Assembly (NCBI GenBank): GCA_013298025.1
Contig: JAAFJE010000008.1
Location: 1 to 64,000, forward strand
Direction: 5' to 3'
DNA: 64,000 bases
Source of the DNA: Cytophagales bacterium
GTDB lineage: Bacteria > Bacteroidota > Bacteroidia > Cytophagales > Spirosomataceae
The notes beneath the pieces are model-generated. The model saw only the letters and a program-made list of their open reading frames with translations, did not search any database and was not told where the DNA came from. Numbering within the stretch: position 1 is the first letter of the stretch; each line of letters begins with the position of its first letter. Below are positions 52,596-61,198 of this stretch, piece after piece. The translations under genes and the position numbers were made by a program.

Positions 52596-52746
52596 GGTAG
52601 TAAGGGTTGTAAAGTGGTGAACAAAGGGTTTTGCTGGTGTTTCAATGTTGCTGTACTATTCAACTGCAAAGGCATTGATTTTGTTTTAAGGTATATAATA
52701 TCTCAATACAAAGTGCAAAGCTATCTTTTTTTTAGCAAAATTTACA

Positions 52747-52783
52747 TAAAAGCCTTATCTGTATTGTACAGATAAGGCTTTTA
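52747..52783. terminator. Intrinsic terminator, 17-bp stem
   Basis: taaaagccttatctgta (52747-52763) pairs exactly with 52767-52783 around ttg, with A/T flanks. It ends the STAS gene transcript on the minus strand before rnz. Confidence 0.88.
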
Positions 52784-52808
52784 CCAAAAAATGCTTGAAG
52801 CAGAAGGC

Positions 52809-53234
52809 TTAATACTCGTCTTCGTAAGAATCGCCGTGGCTACTGCTGCCCCCAAATTCATCTTCGTCTTCCGACTGAAAATCGTTTTCTAGCTCATTCA
52901 AGAAAACCGCATCAATGGCTTCTTGCACGGTAGGCATAATGGTGAGGTCTTCAATTTTAGCCTTATCTAGTTGTTCTATGATGTCTTCATTTTTTGTGAC
53001 GATAATAAACAACCCCAGTTCATTCAAACAAATCTTATTCGCCTTACGAATGACCGACACCCCAAAGCCATCTAGTTCGACAATCGCATCGAACTTTACA
53101 ATCATATTTCCGTAGCCGGCCCTAAAAAGCTGGCGAACAATGTTCTCTAACTCAGCATGATTTGCTTGCGTTAGGCTTGTTTCGTTAAGGTCAATAAGAG
53201 CGTACTGCTCGTTTTTTTCAATTTTAAAATCCAT
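52809..53234 (-). CDS. STAS-domain protein (anti-anti-sigma-like) with acidic tail
   Basis: 141 aa. Residues 1-108 follow the STAS pattern (KIEKNEQYALIDLNETSLTQANHAELENIVRQLFRAGYGNMIVKF…VELDGFGVSVIRKANKICLNELGLFIIVTKNEDI). The position of the phosphorylatable Ser in SpoIIAA falls near DGFGVS. The last 30 residues are extremely acidic and Ser/Gly-rich (FQSEDEDEFGGSSSHGDSYEDEY). Bacteroidete single-domain STAS proteins may act in partner-switching, but no anti-sigma kinase or sigma factor is adjacent. Function is therefore open. It is transcribed alone, closed by a strong terminator. Confidence 0.75.
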   Translation of the reverse strand: MDFKIEKNEQYALIDLNETSLTQANHAELENIVRQLFRAGYGNMIVKFDAIVELDGFGVSVIRKANKICLNELGLFIIVTKNEDIIEQLDKAKIEDLTIMPTVQEAIDAVFLNELENDFQSEDEDEFGGSSSHGDSYEDEY

Positions 53235-53441
53235 AGATGAAAAAAATTTATGAAAAAAGGTTGGGTTTCAATATCTCTTCAATCAGGTAGATGCACCCCA
53301 TACAACGCATGATTGCTTTTCGAGTAAAATAAACGTAACACAAAAATCAAACCAATGGATGTGTAATTGACACAAATGATAAAACAAATACGCTTTTTCT
53401 AAAGGTTTTTACATAGTTGGTACGAACCTCTTATGCTACGT

Positions 53442-54380
53442 TTATGCTTCTAAAAAACGTAAAATATGTTGTTCAACTCTTGCCAAAATATCATCAGAAA
53501 CTGATTTTTCAAAAGGCTTGCCTGTTACTTTTTCGTAGAGTTCAATATAACGTTCTGAAATTTGGTTGACCCATTCAGGAGTCATTTCAGGAACGCTTTG
53601 TCCTTCTTTTCCTTGAAAGCCATTGGCAATCAGCCATTCACGTACAAACTCTTTAGAAAGTTGCTTTTGAGTTTGGTTGTTGGCTTGGCGTTCTTCGTAG
53701 CCATCGGCATAAAAATAGCGTGAAGAATCGGGCGTATGAATTTCGTCGATTAATACAATTTTGCCATCAATTTTACCAAATTCATATTTTGTATCAACCA
53801 AAATAAGTCCTTGTTGAGCCGCCATTTGTGTACCTCTTTCAAAAAGAGCCAACGTATATTGCTCTAGTTGCACATAATCCTCTTCCGATACCAAGCCACG
53901 AGCCAAGATTTCTTCTCTCGAAATATCTTCGTCATGTCCTTCGTGTGCCTTGGTTGTAGGTGTAATGATGGGTTGTGGCAATTTATCATTTTCTTTCAAA
54001 CCTTCGGGCAAAGCAACGCCACAAAGCGTGCGTAAACCAGCCTTGTAGGTTCGGGCGGCATGACCTGCCAAATAGCCTCTTACAACCATTTCAACGGGGA
54101 AAGCCTCGCATTTCAACCCTGCACTTACGTTGGGGTCGGGTACGGCCAATAGCCAATTGGGTACGATGTCTTTGGTGGCTTCAAGAAAATGGGCTGCTAT
54201 TTGATTGAGTACCTGACCTTTGAAAGGGATAGCTTCGGGTAGTACTACATCGAAAGCAGAAATACGGTCTGATGCAACCATGACAAGCATATTCTCGAAA
54301 GAATACACATCACGTACTTTACCTTTGTAAAATCCCGTTTGGTTAGGGAAATTGAATTGGGTACTTTTAATTACGTTCAT
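53442..54380 (-). CDS. purC: Phosphoribosylaminoimidazole-succinocarboxamide synthase
   Basis: 312 aa. The SAICAR synthetase signatures are [50 protein letters not shown] (about 18-67), [38 protein letters not shown] and [31 protein letters not shown]. It ligates aspartate to CAIR with ATP in de novo purine synthesis. The longer form is typical of Bacteroidota and plants. It lies 42 bp after the thiolase gene on the same strand, with a hairpin in the gap. Confidence 0.95.
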   Translation of the reverse strand: MNVIKSTQFNFPNQTGFYKGKVRDVYSFENMLVMVASDRISAFDVVLPEAIPFKGQVLNQIAAHFLEATKDIVPNWLLAVPDPNVSAGLKCEAFPVEMVVRGYLAGHAARTYKAGLRTLCGVALPEGLKENDKLPQPIITPTTKAHEGHDEDISREEILARGLVSEEDYVQLEQYTLALFERGTQMAAQQGLILVDTKYEFGKIDGKIVLIDEIHTPDSSRYFYADGYEERQANNQTQKQLSKEFVREWLIANGFQGKEGQSVPEMTPEWVNQISERYIELYEKVTGKPFEKSVSDDILARVEQHILRFLEA

Positions 54381-54391
54381 TCGTTTGGTGC

Positions 54392-54413
54392 GGTGACGAC
54401 GGGCATCGTCACC
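54392..54413 (-). other. Perfect 8-bp hairpin between thiolase gene and purC
   Basis: ggtgacga (54392-54399) pairs with tcgtcacc (54406-54413) around cgggca. It is GC-rich, located 12 bp before the purC start codon with no T-run, so it may influence purC translation or protect a transcript end. Confidence 0.5.
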
Positions 54414-54422
54414 CTATTGATT

Positions 54423-55598
54423 CTACATTTTTTCTAATACAATGGCAGTAGCACCACCACCACCGTTGCATATTCCTGCGGCACCCACCCGGCCACCTTT
54501 GTGGTGAAGCACACTCAAGAGCGTTGTAACGATACGTGCTCCTGATGCTCCTAGCGGATGACCCAACGAAACTGCACCGCCGAAAACATTCATTTTGTGC
54601 AGTGGAATATCCAACATTTTTCCAAAAGCCAAAGGTACAACAGAAAATGCTTCGTTTATCTCAAAATAATCAACTTCTTCTTTGATATAACCTCCCATGC
54701 GTACAGCTTTGGGCACGGCTACTGTTGGGGCGGTAGCAAACCAAGCTGGTTCTTGCTCGCTATCGGCAAAGCCAATGAGTTTGGCAAGAGGCTTAATTTT
54801 GAGCTTATCAGCCTTTTTCTTCGACATCAATACCAACGCTGCTGCACCATCGCTCATGTTCGATGCCGATGCTGCCGTCACAGTTCCTTTTTTGTCGAAA
54901 GCAGGTTTTAAATCAGGAATTTTAGCGAAATTAACTTTGGTATATTCTTCGTCTTCTGTGATGACGATTGTCCCTTTTTTGGTAGTAATTTGAATCGGTA
55001 CGATTTCGTCTTTGAAATAACCGTCAGCATGGGCTGCTGCACTTTTTTTGTAAGAAGCAATGGCGTAATTGTCTTGGTCTTCTCTCGTAATACCGTACTT
55101 GCGAGCGGTGCGGTCGGCTAAAACGCCCATGGCACATTGGTCGTACACGTCGGTCAAGCCGTCTTTTTCGAGTCCATCTACAAACGTTGTAGAACCAAAT
55201 TTATGCCCTAAACGCACATTTGGTACGTAGAAGGGGGCGTTCGACATACTTTCCATGCCTCCTACAACCACGATGTCGGCTAGTCCGAGCATGATACTTT
55301 GGGCTCCTAAGCTAATAGATTTAGCTCCTGATGCACATACTTTATTGATGGTCGTACAGCGTGCTTCAAACGCCAAGCCAGCTTCTAAGGCGGCGATGCG
55401 TGCGGGAGCTTGTCCTAAATTAGCCGAAATTACATTACCCATGTACACTTCTTCTACCAATTCAGGCTTGATACCTGCTCTTTCTACTGCGCTCTTGATG
55501 GCGATACTTCCTAATTGTGTAGCCGATAAACTCGACAAAACTCCGCCTAAACTCCCTATTGGTGTTCTAGCAGCGGATACAACATATACTTCCTGCAT
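54423..55598 (-). CDS. Acetyl-CoA C-acetyltransferase (thiolase)
   Basis: 391 aa. The nucleophilic Cys lies in TINKVCASGAKSISLGAQ (about 82-99). The NEAFSVVPLAFG motif, GGAVSLGHPLGASGARIVTTLL (catalytic His) and AGICNGGGGATAIVL (second Cys) are complete. It condenses two acetyl-CoA molecules or thiolyses acetoacetyl-CoA. It is the degradative/biosynthetic thiolase II type judging by length. No other beta-oxidation gene is adjacent. It lies upstream of purC on the same strand, with a short hairpin between. Confidence 0.93.
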   Translation of the reverse strand: MQEVYVVSAARTPIGSLGGVLSSLSATQLGSIAIKSAVERAGIKPELVEEVYMGNVISANLGQAPARIAALEAGLAFEARCTTINKVCASGAKSISLGAQSIMLGLADIVVVGGMESMSNAPFYVPNVRLGHKFGSTTFVDGLEKDGLTDVYDQCAMGVLADRTARKYGITREDQDNYAIASYKKSAAAHADGYFKDEIVPIQITTKKGTIVITEDEEYTKVNFAKIPDLKPAFDKKGTVTAASASNMSDGAAALVLMSKKKADKLKIKPLAKLIGFADSEQEPAWFATAPTVAVPKAVRMGGYIKEEVDYFEINEAFSVVPLAFGKMLDIPLHKMNVFGGAVSLGHPLGASGARIVTTLLSVLHHKGGRVGAAGICNGGGGATAIVLEKM

Positions 55599-55658
55599 AA
55601 TGTGAATTTTAATTAACTATTGGTGGTTATGTTTTTAGATGATGTATAAATAATTAAG

Positions 55659-56333
55659 TTACCAGTTCTGTTTGATAGTGGTGGTATTTTTTTTGAAAAT
55701 GCCATTGCGTTGTTGGATGTACTGCACTTCATTGTTTTTCATGGCATCCAAAATCATTTTGGCTTTTTCAGGACTCAACCCATAATTTTTCAAGGTTTTT
55801 AATAAATTTTGTTCCGAATCGCTCTTTTCTACTTCTGGCGAATGCGCTTGGGTATTGGCTTTAGGCTTGTGTTGTGCCTGTGGCTGATGCTGTGCCGCTT
55901 TGGGTTGATACAAGCGTTTTAAAATTTCAAAATTGTAACGAGCAATTCTATTTTCTGGGTTTATTTTCAACGCTTTCTGAAACAAGGTAAGTGCTTGGTT
56001 CGTGTCTTTTTCGTAGCTGGCTATGAGTCCAAGCTGACTGAGCGTATGAGAGGCTATAGTGGGATTTTCTAAACGAACGAGCTTTTCATACGTTTTTTTT
56101 GCCATGAGGGTATCTTTGGCTAAAAGTAATACATGTGCTTGATTTAATACAACTTCTGGCGGTGTAAAATACGAATTTTGTACAATGGTTTGGTAATGTT
56201 TTACGGCTAAGTCATACTTTTTAGCCCTAAAAGCTTTTTCTGCTTCTAGCTTGGCTTGGTTGCGGGTATTTACTTTTGAAAAAGAACCGTTGTCCAATAT
56301 CCATAAAAATATGTAAAAAATAAAGTAATTCAA
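55659..56333 (-). CDS. TPR protein of the Bat type (BatC-like)
   Basis: 224 aa. An N-terminal hydrophobic stretch (MNYFIFYIFLWIL) may be a signal or anchor. Then come tetratricopeptide repeats (about 27-140; AEKAFRAKKYDLAVKHYQTIVQNS, ALTLFQKALKINPENRIARYNFEIL). A Gln/His/Pro-rich linker (PKAAQHQPQAQHKPKANTQ) precedes a C-terminal helix pair with LKNYGLSPEKAKMILDAMKNNE. It follows the von Willebrand protein gene by 111 bp on the same strand. That order is typical of bacteroidete Bat (Batteries) operons, involved in aerotolerance in Bacteroides fragilis. BatA, BatD and the MoxR ATPase are not nearby. Confidence 0.75.
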   Translation of the reverse strand: MNYFIFYIFLWILDNGSFSKVNTRNQAKLEAEKAFRAKKYDLAVKHYQTIVQNSYFTPPEVVLNQAHVLLLAKDTLMAKKTYEKLVRLENPTIASHTLSQLGLIASYEKDTNQALTLFQKALKINPENRIARYNFEILKRLYQPKAAQHQPQAQHKPKANTQAHSPEVEKSDSEQNLLKTLKNYGLSPEKAKMILDAMKNNEVQYIQQRNGIFKKNTTTIKQNW

Positions 56334-56444
56334 GGCTAAACAACTAAGTTAAGGATTTTATAGTAATCTTTTACTACATATTAAAAATCAATTATAATAG
56401 AGGTAAAAGACGGTAATATAATGCTTGTTTGTGTATGTTTTTAC

Positions 56445-57404
56445 CTAGAGTTGAAATGTTCTAACGGTAAAAAATACGTCTATTCCCAACAAAAATAATG
56501 CAACTATTAAAAAATAAAAATACTTGTTTGCCATAACGGTCGCAACACGCTGGTCGATAAGGCTATTAGAGATTTGCTCTATGTCACTGAAAAGTCCAAT
56601 AAAGCTATCAGACACACTTTTGATTTCTAAGTATTTACCTCTTGCGTCAAAAGCAATTTTCTTTAAAAAATCACTTTCTAGTTTCGTAATTATAGGGTTG
56701 CCATCTTCATCTTTTTTTACGGTATTTCCTTCACGAATTGTGCCGCCTTGGTCGGTTCCGATGCCAACTGTGAACAAATGAATGCCATTTCGACGCATTT
56801 GCGTAAGCAGGGTGTTGTCGAAATTACCAAAATTTTCACCATCGCTCATCAGTACAATAATTTTCGATTTATTGTTACTTTTGCTATGCGATAATTTTTC
56901 AATAGCCAAACTCAATGCCGGATTATAGTCGGTTCCGCCACTGGAAAGCATACTTGTATAGATTCGGGGAATAAATAAATTTATGGCGTTTTTGTCGAAT
57001 GTTAAAGGCGATAGCACAAAGGCATCTTCCGAAAAAACAATTACGCCAATCCGGTCGGAGGTAAAGTGAGTGACAAAACGGTTTATTTCAAATTTGGCTT
57101 TTTCTATTCTACTTGGCTGAACATCGGTGGCATCCATCGACTTAGAAATATCAACCAGTAAAAATATATCTTTGCCTTCGGCCTTAATCGTGCCATTGAC
57201 ATCGCCAAACGAGGGGTCGAGCAAGGCCATAATTAAGAACGTAAAATAAGCAGAGCGTAAGACAAATTTCAAAATGCTAGAACGTGCTACTGTCTTGAGC
57301 TTTCTGGCAATCCAAAATACTCTTGCAAGATAATATATGTAAATGATTAAAAATAGGGCTATAAAAATTTTTTCTGTCTGCCCAAGGTCAGCATTCCAAT
57401 TCAT
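56445..57404 (-). CDS. von Willebrand factor A membrane protein (BatA/BatB type)
   Basis: 319 aa. Two membrane helices at the start (about 14-30 and 45-63) are followed by a VWA domain (about 80-285) with the MIDAS motif DISKS (DxSxS), Thr in SGGTDYNP and Asp in MSDGENFG. A closing helix (about 296-314, FYFLIVALFLLGIDVFFTV) follows. The topology matches BatA/BatB, whose VWA domain projects into the periplasm and binds Bat partners. Downstream lies the TPR gene. Isolated from the rest of a Bat operon, it may be a second, partial copy. Confidence 0.85.
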   Translation of the reverse strand: MNWNADLGQTEKIFIALFLIIYIYYLARVFWIARKLKTVARSSILKFVLRSAYFTFLIMALLDPSFGDVNGTIKAEGKDIFLLVDISKSMDATDVQPSRIEKAKFEINRFVTHFTSDRIGVIVFSEDAFVLSPLTFDKNAINLFIPRIYTSMLSSGGTDYNPALSLAIEKLSHSKSNNKSKIIVLMSDGENFGNFDNTLLTQMRRNGIHLFTVGIGTDQGGTIREGNTVKKDEDGNPIITKLESDFLKKIAFDARGKYLEIKSVSDSFIGLFSDIEQISNSLIDQRVATVMANKYFYFLIVALFLLGIDVFFTVRTFQL

Positions 57405-57512
57405 ACACTAAAATTGTACAGAACTTGCAAAAAATGCAAATTATCTGTATCTTCTGTAGGGGAAAAACTTTTTTTAATGGTCATTAAGCCAAACAAACCT
57501 CGTTATTCAATC

Positions 57513-58280
57513 ATGAAAAAATATTCTTTTGTAGCGGTAGTACTTTTATTGGGGGGCTTATTTACAGGCTGTACTGCCACCATTCCACCTTTGCGATTAA
57601 CGCCCATTGAGGCTACCAACAGTACCATCATCGACGGCAGGCCCGTGGCGAAAGAGGTGCTTGATAGTATCCAAATTGTTGCTTCTTTCGATGGGGTTTT
57701 CAAAGATTATGCCGTATTCGATATCGAAATATTTAACTTATCGGATCAACCCGTAATGATTTCACCAGCCAATTTTCGTCTTGTGCCGCTCCAAGCCGAC
57801 CGTAAGCCTTTTATGCTTTCCGATAGCATCGAGCATATTGGCTTTCAAGGAGCAGAGCCTGCTCAACAAGTGGTAGAGATTGAAAACCAGATGGTGCAAG
57901 AAGAGAAAAAAATTAAACGGGCAAAAGTATTCAACACCATCTTGTTTGTAGGAGGCGTGGTGTTGGCAGCTACTAGCGATAACAACAATCGTTCTTCTCG
58001 CAGAGAGCGTTCCGCCAGTAGCAATCTTGGCACAACCATGATGCAGGCTTCTTTAATCAAAAGAGATATTGACCACGTTAATTTCTATTCTAACATGGAT
58101 AGGCTTGATTATGAAAAAAACCTATGGAAGCAGCAAACGTTCAATACAAATACCATTTTGCCTCATGCTTCGATGAGAGGCAACGTATTTGTGCCTTGCT
58201 TGCGTAATGCGGCTTTTATGAAGTTGGTGTATCCTGTTCAGGATAAAGAAATTCAAATTTTATTCCAACAAACGCAGTAG
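57513..58280 (+). CDS. Lipoprotein of unknown function
   Basis: Starting MKKYSFVAVVLLLGGLFTGC, 255 aa. The lipobox GLFTGC has Cys20. The frame start at 57414 adds a Cys/Lys-rich leader and is unlikely. The mature part includes a beta-rich domain (about 28-115, VASFDGVFKDYAVFDIEIFNLSDQPVMISPANFRLVP). A possible membrane-like or glycine-rich segment lies at about 150-175 (VFNTILFVGGVVLAA). The C-terminus has RGNVFVPCLRNAAFMKLVYPVQDKEIQILF. No family recognised. It is divergent from the Bat-type gene and convergent with the LacI regulator. Confidence 0.6.
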   Translation: MKKYSFVAVVLLLGGLFTGCTATIPPLRLTPIEATNSTIIDGRPVAKEVLDSIQIVASFDGVFKDYAVFDIEIFNLSDQPVMISPANFRLVPLQADRKPFMLSDSIEHIGFQGAEPAQQVVEIENQMVQEEKKIKRAKVFNTILFVGGVVLAATSDNNNRSSRRERSASSNLGTTMMQASLIKRDIDHVNFYSNMDRLDYEKNLWKQQTFNTNTILPHASMRGNVFVPCLRNAAFMKLVYPVQDKEIQILFQQTQ

Positions 58281-58287
58281 CATTTGG

Positions 58288-59292
58288 TTATCGAGCCACT
58301 AATTTCGATTTAATAATAACCTCTTCTCGAATATAAGTTTCGGGCGAGTCGAATGCAGAGAGGAGTAATTGGGCGGCTTTTGCCCCCATTTGGTAGGGAA
58401 ACTGCTCGATGCTGGCAATAGGGGGCTGTTCTAGGTATTTGCAAAAAGATAAATTAGAAAAACTGACAAAAAAAATGTCTTGGTTGATTCGTAAACCTCT
58501 CTTTTTGCATACTTCCATCGCATCGAGGGCAACGTAGTCGTGAAAGGCTAAAATGGCTTGTGGAGGCTCTGCAAGGCTCAATAATTCCTCCATTTTCTGA
58601 ATGGTATCTTGGGTTGTGATACCTCCGCCTTTGATGTATTGTGGTCGGATGGGCACGCCGTATTGTTTCATGGCTTCTACATAGCCTTGCAGGCGTTCGT
58701 TGGTCGCCTGCAAGGTGATTGGCCCGTTGAGAAGGGCAATTTTTTGTAAACCTTTTTCCAGTAAAAAAGCAACCGCTTCAAAAGCCCCTACACTGATGTC
58801 GGAATATACACAACTGTTGGGCAAACTTTTGATAACCCTGTCAAAAAAAATCAGGGGAATACCGTATTGATTTACTTCTAAAAAGTGGCTGTGATTATAG
58901 GTTTCGGCAGCAACCGATACAATGATGCCATCTACGCCGTGTTCCATCAATGCACGCACGGCGGTACATTCTCGGTCATAGTTGTTACGTGATTGTTGTA
59001 CAATTACCCTGTAGCCTTTTTCTACCAAAATATCTTCTATGCCTGTGATGGCTACCGAAAAAAACTCTTCTGTAAGAAAAGGCAATACTACGCCAATGTT
59101 ACCACTTTTTTGTTTTTTGAGATGAATCGCTGTAGAGTTGGGTATGTAAGCCAACGATTTGGCTAAGGCTTTTACTTGTTCTTTCATCTTGTTGCCAATG
59201 CGAGGGTGGTCTTGCAATGCCCTCGAAACAGTAGAAACCGAAGTACCCAACTGCTTGGCAATATCTTTCATCGTGGTAGGATGCTGTGGCAT
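58288..59292 (-). CDS. LacI family transcriptional regulator
   Basis: 334 aa. The N-terminal HTH reads MKDIAKQLGTSVSTVSRALQDHPRIG, with the hinge AKSLAYIPNSTAIHLKKQKSGNIGVVLP. The periplasmic-binding-protein-like ligand domain follows (about 65-334, SFSNLSFCKYLEQPPIASIEQFPYQMGAKAAQLLL). Family members repress or activate carbohydrate genes in response to small sugars. It lies downstream of three esterase genes on the same strand, but a strong terminator separates them. Autoregulation plus control of the esterases is plausible yet unproven. Confidence 0.92.
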   Translation of the reverse strand: MPQHPTTMKDIAKQLGTSVSTVSRALQDHPRIGNKMKEQVKALAKSLAYIPNSTAIHLKKQKSGNIGVVLPFLTEEFFSVAITGIEDILVEKGYRVIVQQSRNNYDRECTAVRALMEHGVDGIIVSVAAETYNHSHFLEVNQYGIPLIFFDRVIKSLPNSCVYSDISVGAFEAVAFLLEKGLQKIALLNGPITLQATNERLQGYVEAMKQYGVPIRPQYIKGGGITTQDTIQKMEELLSLAEPPQAILAFHDYVALDAMEVCKKRGLRINQDIFFVSFSNLSFCKYLEQPPIASIEQFPYQMGAKAAQLLLSAFDSPETYIREEVIIKSKLVAR

Positions 59293-59349
59293 GAGCTATA
59301 GAAAAAAGGCTGAATATTCATTTTCTAGCTAAAGTTACAAAAATATTCT

Positions 59350-59384
59350 TTGTAAAAAAGCCCATACCAAAGGCATGGGCTTTT
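59350..59384 (-). terminator. Intrinsic terminator of the esterase operon
   Basis: aaaagcccat (59356-59365) pairs with atgggctttt (59375-59384), extendable through cc/gg. On the minus strand the stem is followed by a T6 tract (plus 59354-59359). It closes the esterase genes before the LacI gene. Confidence 0.88.
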
Positions 59385-59426
59385 AAGTTTTATCTATAAC
59401 TAACTTGGAAATATCAAGGCAAAAGG

Positions 59427-61028
59427 CTATTTGACCAACTCCATCAAATCTTTATCGTGATGATACTTGATTTCGCAAGTATTGTCGAAAATCATCGTTG
59501 TGCCTTTTTCAACGGTATAAGGTTGCCATTGTGGCAATTTGGCATGGTTGGGGTTGCCTGTACGAGCAAAGTTTATCCATGCTTGGCTTACTTTATCGGC
59601 TAAGGTGTATGCTTCTTTTGTGCCGCCAGTCATTTCTTCGCAACGGGCAATGTTATTGAACACAAAAGGAATTTCAACGCAGTGAATAGCCTTGTATTTG
59701 CCGTCTAAAACAGGCGATTGCCAGTTGAACATATACATATACACGGGTGCACCGCCAGCCACCGAAGCCTTGGTTTTTGCCTGAAACACTGCTCCCGGAC
59801 GGAATCTTGTATCAACGTCCATCAAATCGGAAGGCTTGGTGTCGTTTGGATAAGCTTTTTTTACTGCTTGAAGATACGCCTCGGCTTTGTCACCATATTG
59901 TTTTTTGATAAAATCTTTGACTTGTTCTTCTGTTGGGTTGCTCATGCCAGCAAAGAGTGATGCCATAAACTCATTTTTTACAGTGCCAATCAAAAGCGGC
60001 ACGTTTTTCGATAACTCAATGGCTTCGTTGGCAAACATTTGATAAGGAAGCAAATCGCCATCGACACTTGGTCCCCAACTCAAACCAAAACCGCCTACGG
60101 GTTTTCCTTCGGCTTTGAGCTTGTCGGCTACTACTTTTAGGGCTGTTTTGCCAGCCGCACTGAGTACAGGGAATGGCACTTTTTGTAAACTATCTACTTG
60201 CGAAGCATCTAGCTTGAGGGCTTTCAGTACTTCGGCCGTAATGGCTTGTGTGGTTGATTTTTCGAGAACACTGCCACGGAATGCTCCACTTTGGTTGACA
60301 GCCTTATGAAATAATCCTTTTGCCGAAGGCATCGACATCATGGTATTTACTTTTGCTCCGCCTCCCGACTGTCCGAAAATGGTTACGTTGTTGGGGTCGC
60401 CACCAAAGTTTTCGATGTTGGCTTTTACCCATTCCAACGCCACTCGAATGTCGAGCATGCTCGCATTGGCTGAATATTTGTATTTTTCGCCATAAGCCGA
60501 AAGGTCTAAAAATCCTAAAATGTTAAGTCTATGGTTGATAGAAACCACAACTACATCGCCTTTTTTCGCCAAGTTTTCGCCATCATACGAAGGTAATTCT
60601 TGCGATGAACCAGCCGTAAAACCACCGCCGTGAATCCAGAACAACACAGGGCGTTTTTTACCATCTTTGACGTTTGGAGTCCAAACATTAAGACGAAGAC
60701 AGTCCTCGCTTGTATAGCCCCAATCGTGGTGAAATACAAATTCGCTTTCGTCTTGTACTGATGTGGTTGGGTCGAGTAGGGGTGCTACTGGGCCATACGT
60801 AAGCGAACTACGAACGCCCGTCCAAGCTTTGGGTTTGTGGGGTGCTTCAAAACGGGCCGCTTCGGCATAAGGAATGCCTTTGTAGGTAAAAACGCCGTTG
60901 TGGATATAGCCACGTACTTGTCCAGATTCGGTGCTGGTAACAGCTACATTAGTTCCTGTTACCAACTGTGCCTGAGCCGAAACGCCTAAGCTACAGGCTA
61001 AAAGAAGGGTTAATAATTGTTTTTTCAT
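59427..61028 (-). CDS. Exported type-B carboxylesterase (first of three)
   Basis: 533 aa with a signal peptide (MKKQLLTLLLACSLGVSAQAQ). The alpha/beta-hydrolase of the COesterase family has the oxyanion HGGGFTAGSS, nucleophile in TIFGQSGGGAK (GQSGG rather than the usual GESAG), the acid in GTVKNEFM and His in HCVEIPFVF. The family hydrolyses carboxylic esters, and periplasmic bacteroidete forms act on acylated plant or dietary compounds. It is downstream of two paralogous genes on the same strand, with a 168-bp repeat-rich gap. Its terminator lies immediately after. The substrate is unknown. Confidence 0.92.
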   Translation of the reverse strand: MKKQLLTLLLACSLGVSAQAQLVTGTNVAVTSTESGQVRGYIHNGVFTYKGIPYAEAARFEAPHKPKAWTGVRSSLTYGPVAPLLDPTTSVQDESEFVFHHDWGYTSEDCLRLNVWTPNVKDGKKRPVLFWIHGGGFTAGSSQELPSYDGENLAKKGDVVVVSINHRLNILGFLDLSAYGEKYKYSANASMLDIRVALEWVKANIENFGGDPNNVTIFGQSGGGAKVNTMMSMPSAKGLFHKAVNQSGAFRGSVLEKSTTQAITAEVLKALKLDASQVDSLQKVPFPVLSAAGKTALKVVADKLKAEGKPVGGFGLSWGPSVDGDLLPYQMFANEAIELSKNVPLLIGTVKNEFMASLFAGMSNPTEEQVKDFIKKQYGDKAEAYLQAVKKAYPNDTKPSDLMDVDTRFRPGAVFQAKTKASVAGGAPVYMYMFNWQSPVLDGKYKAIHCVEIPFVFNNIARCEEMTGGTKEAYTLADKVSQAWINFARTGNPNHAKLPQWQPYTVEKGTTMIFDNTCEIKYHHDKDLMELVK

Positions 61029-61053
61029 TGTATTAATAATTTGAGGATTTGCT

Positions 61054-61198
61054 AATTTGAAGATTTGATGATTTGAAGATTTGAAAATGAAGTGAGATTG
61101 GGGGATTTAAAAATGAGGTAGCATTTGAAGAAAACTCCATTCTCAAAATCACCAAACTTTCCAATTACCTAACTTTCAAATCCCCAAATCTTCAAATT
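61054..61198. repeat. AT-rich inverted repeat between the first two esterase genes
   Basis: aatttgaagatttg (61054-61067) is the exact reverse complement of 61185-61198. Within the gap, variants of gatttgaagatttga recur in tandem. The right arm overlaps the esterase stop codon. A mobile or dispersed palindromic repeat is possible. Confidence 0.5.
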
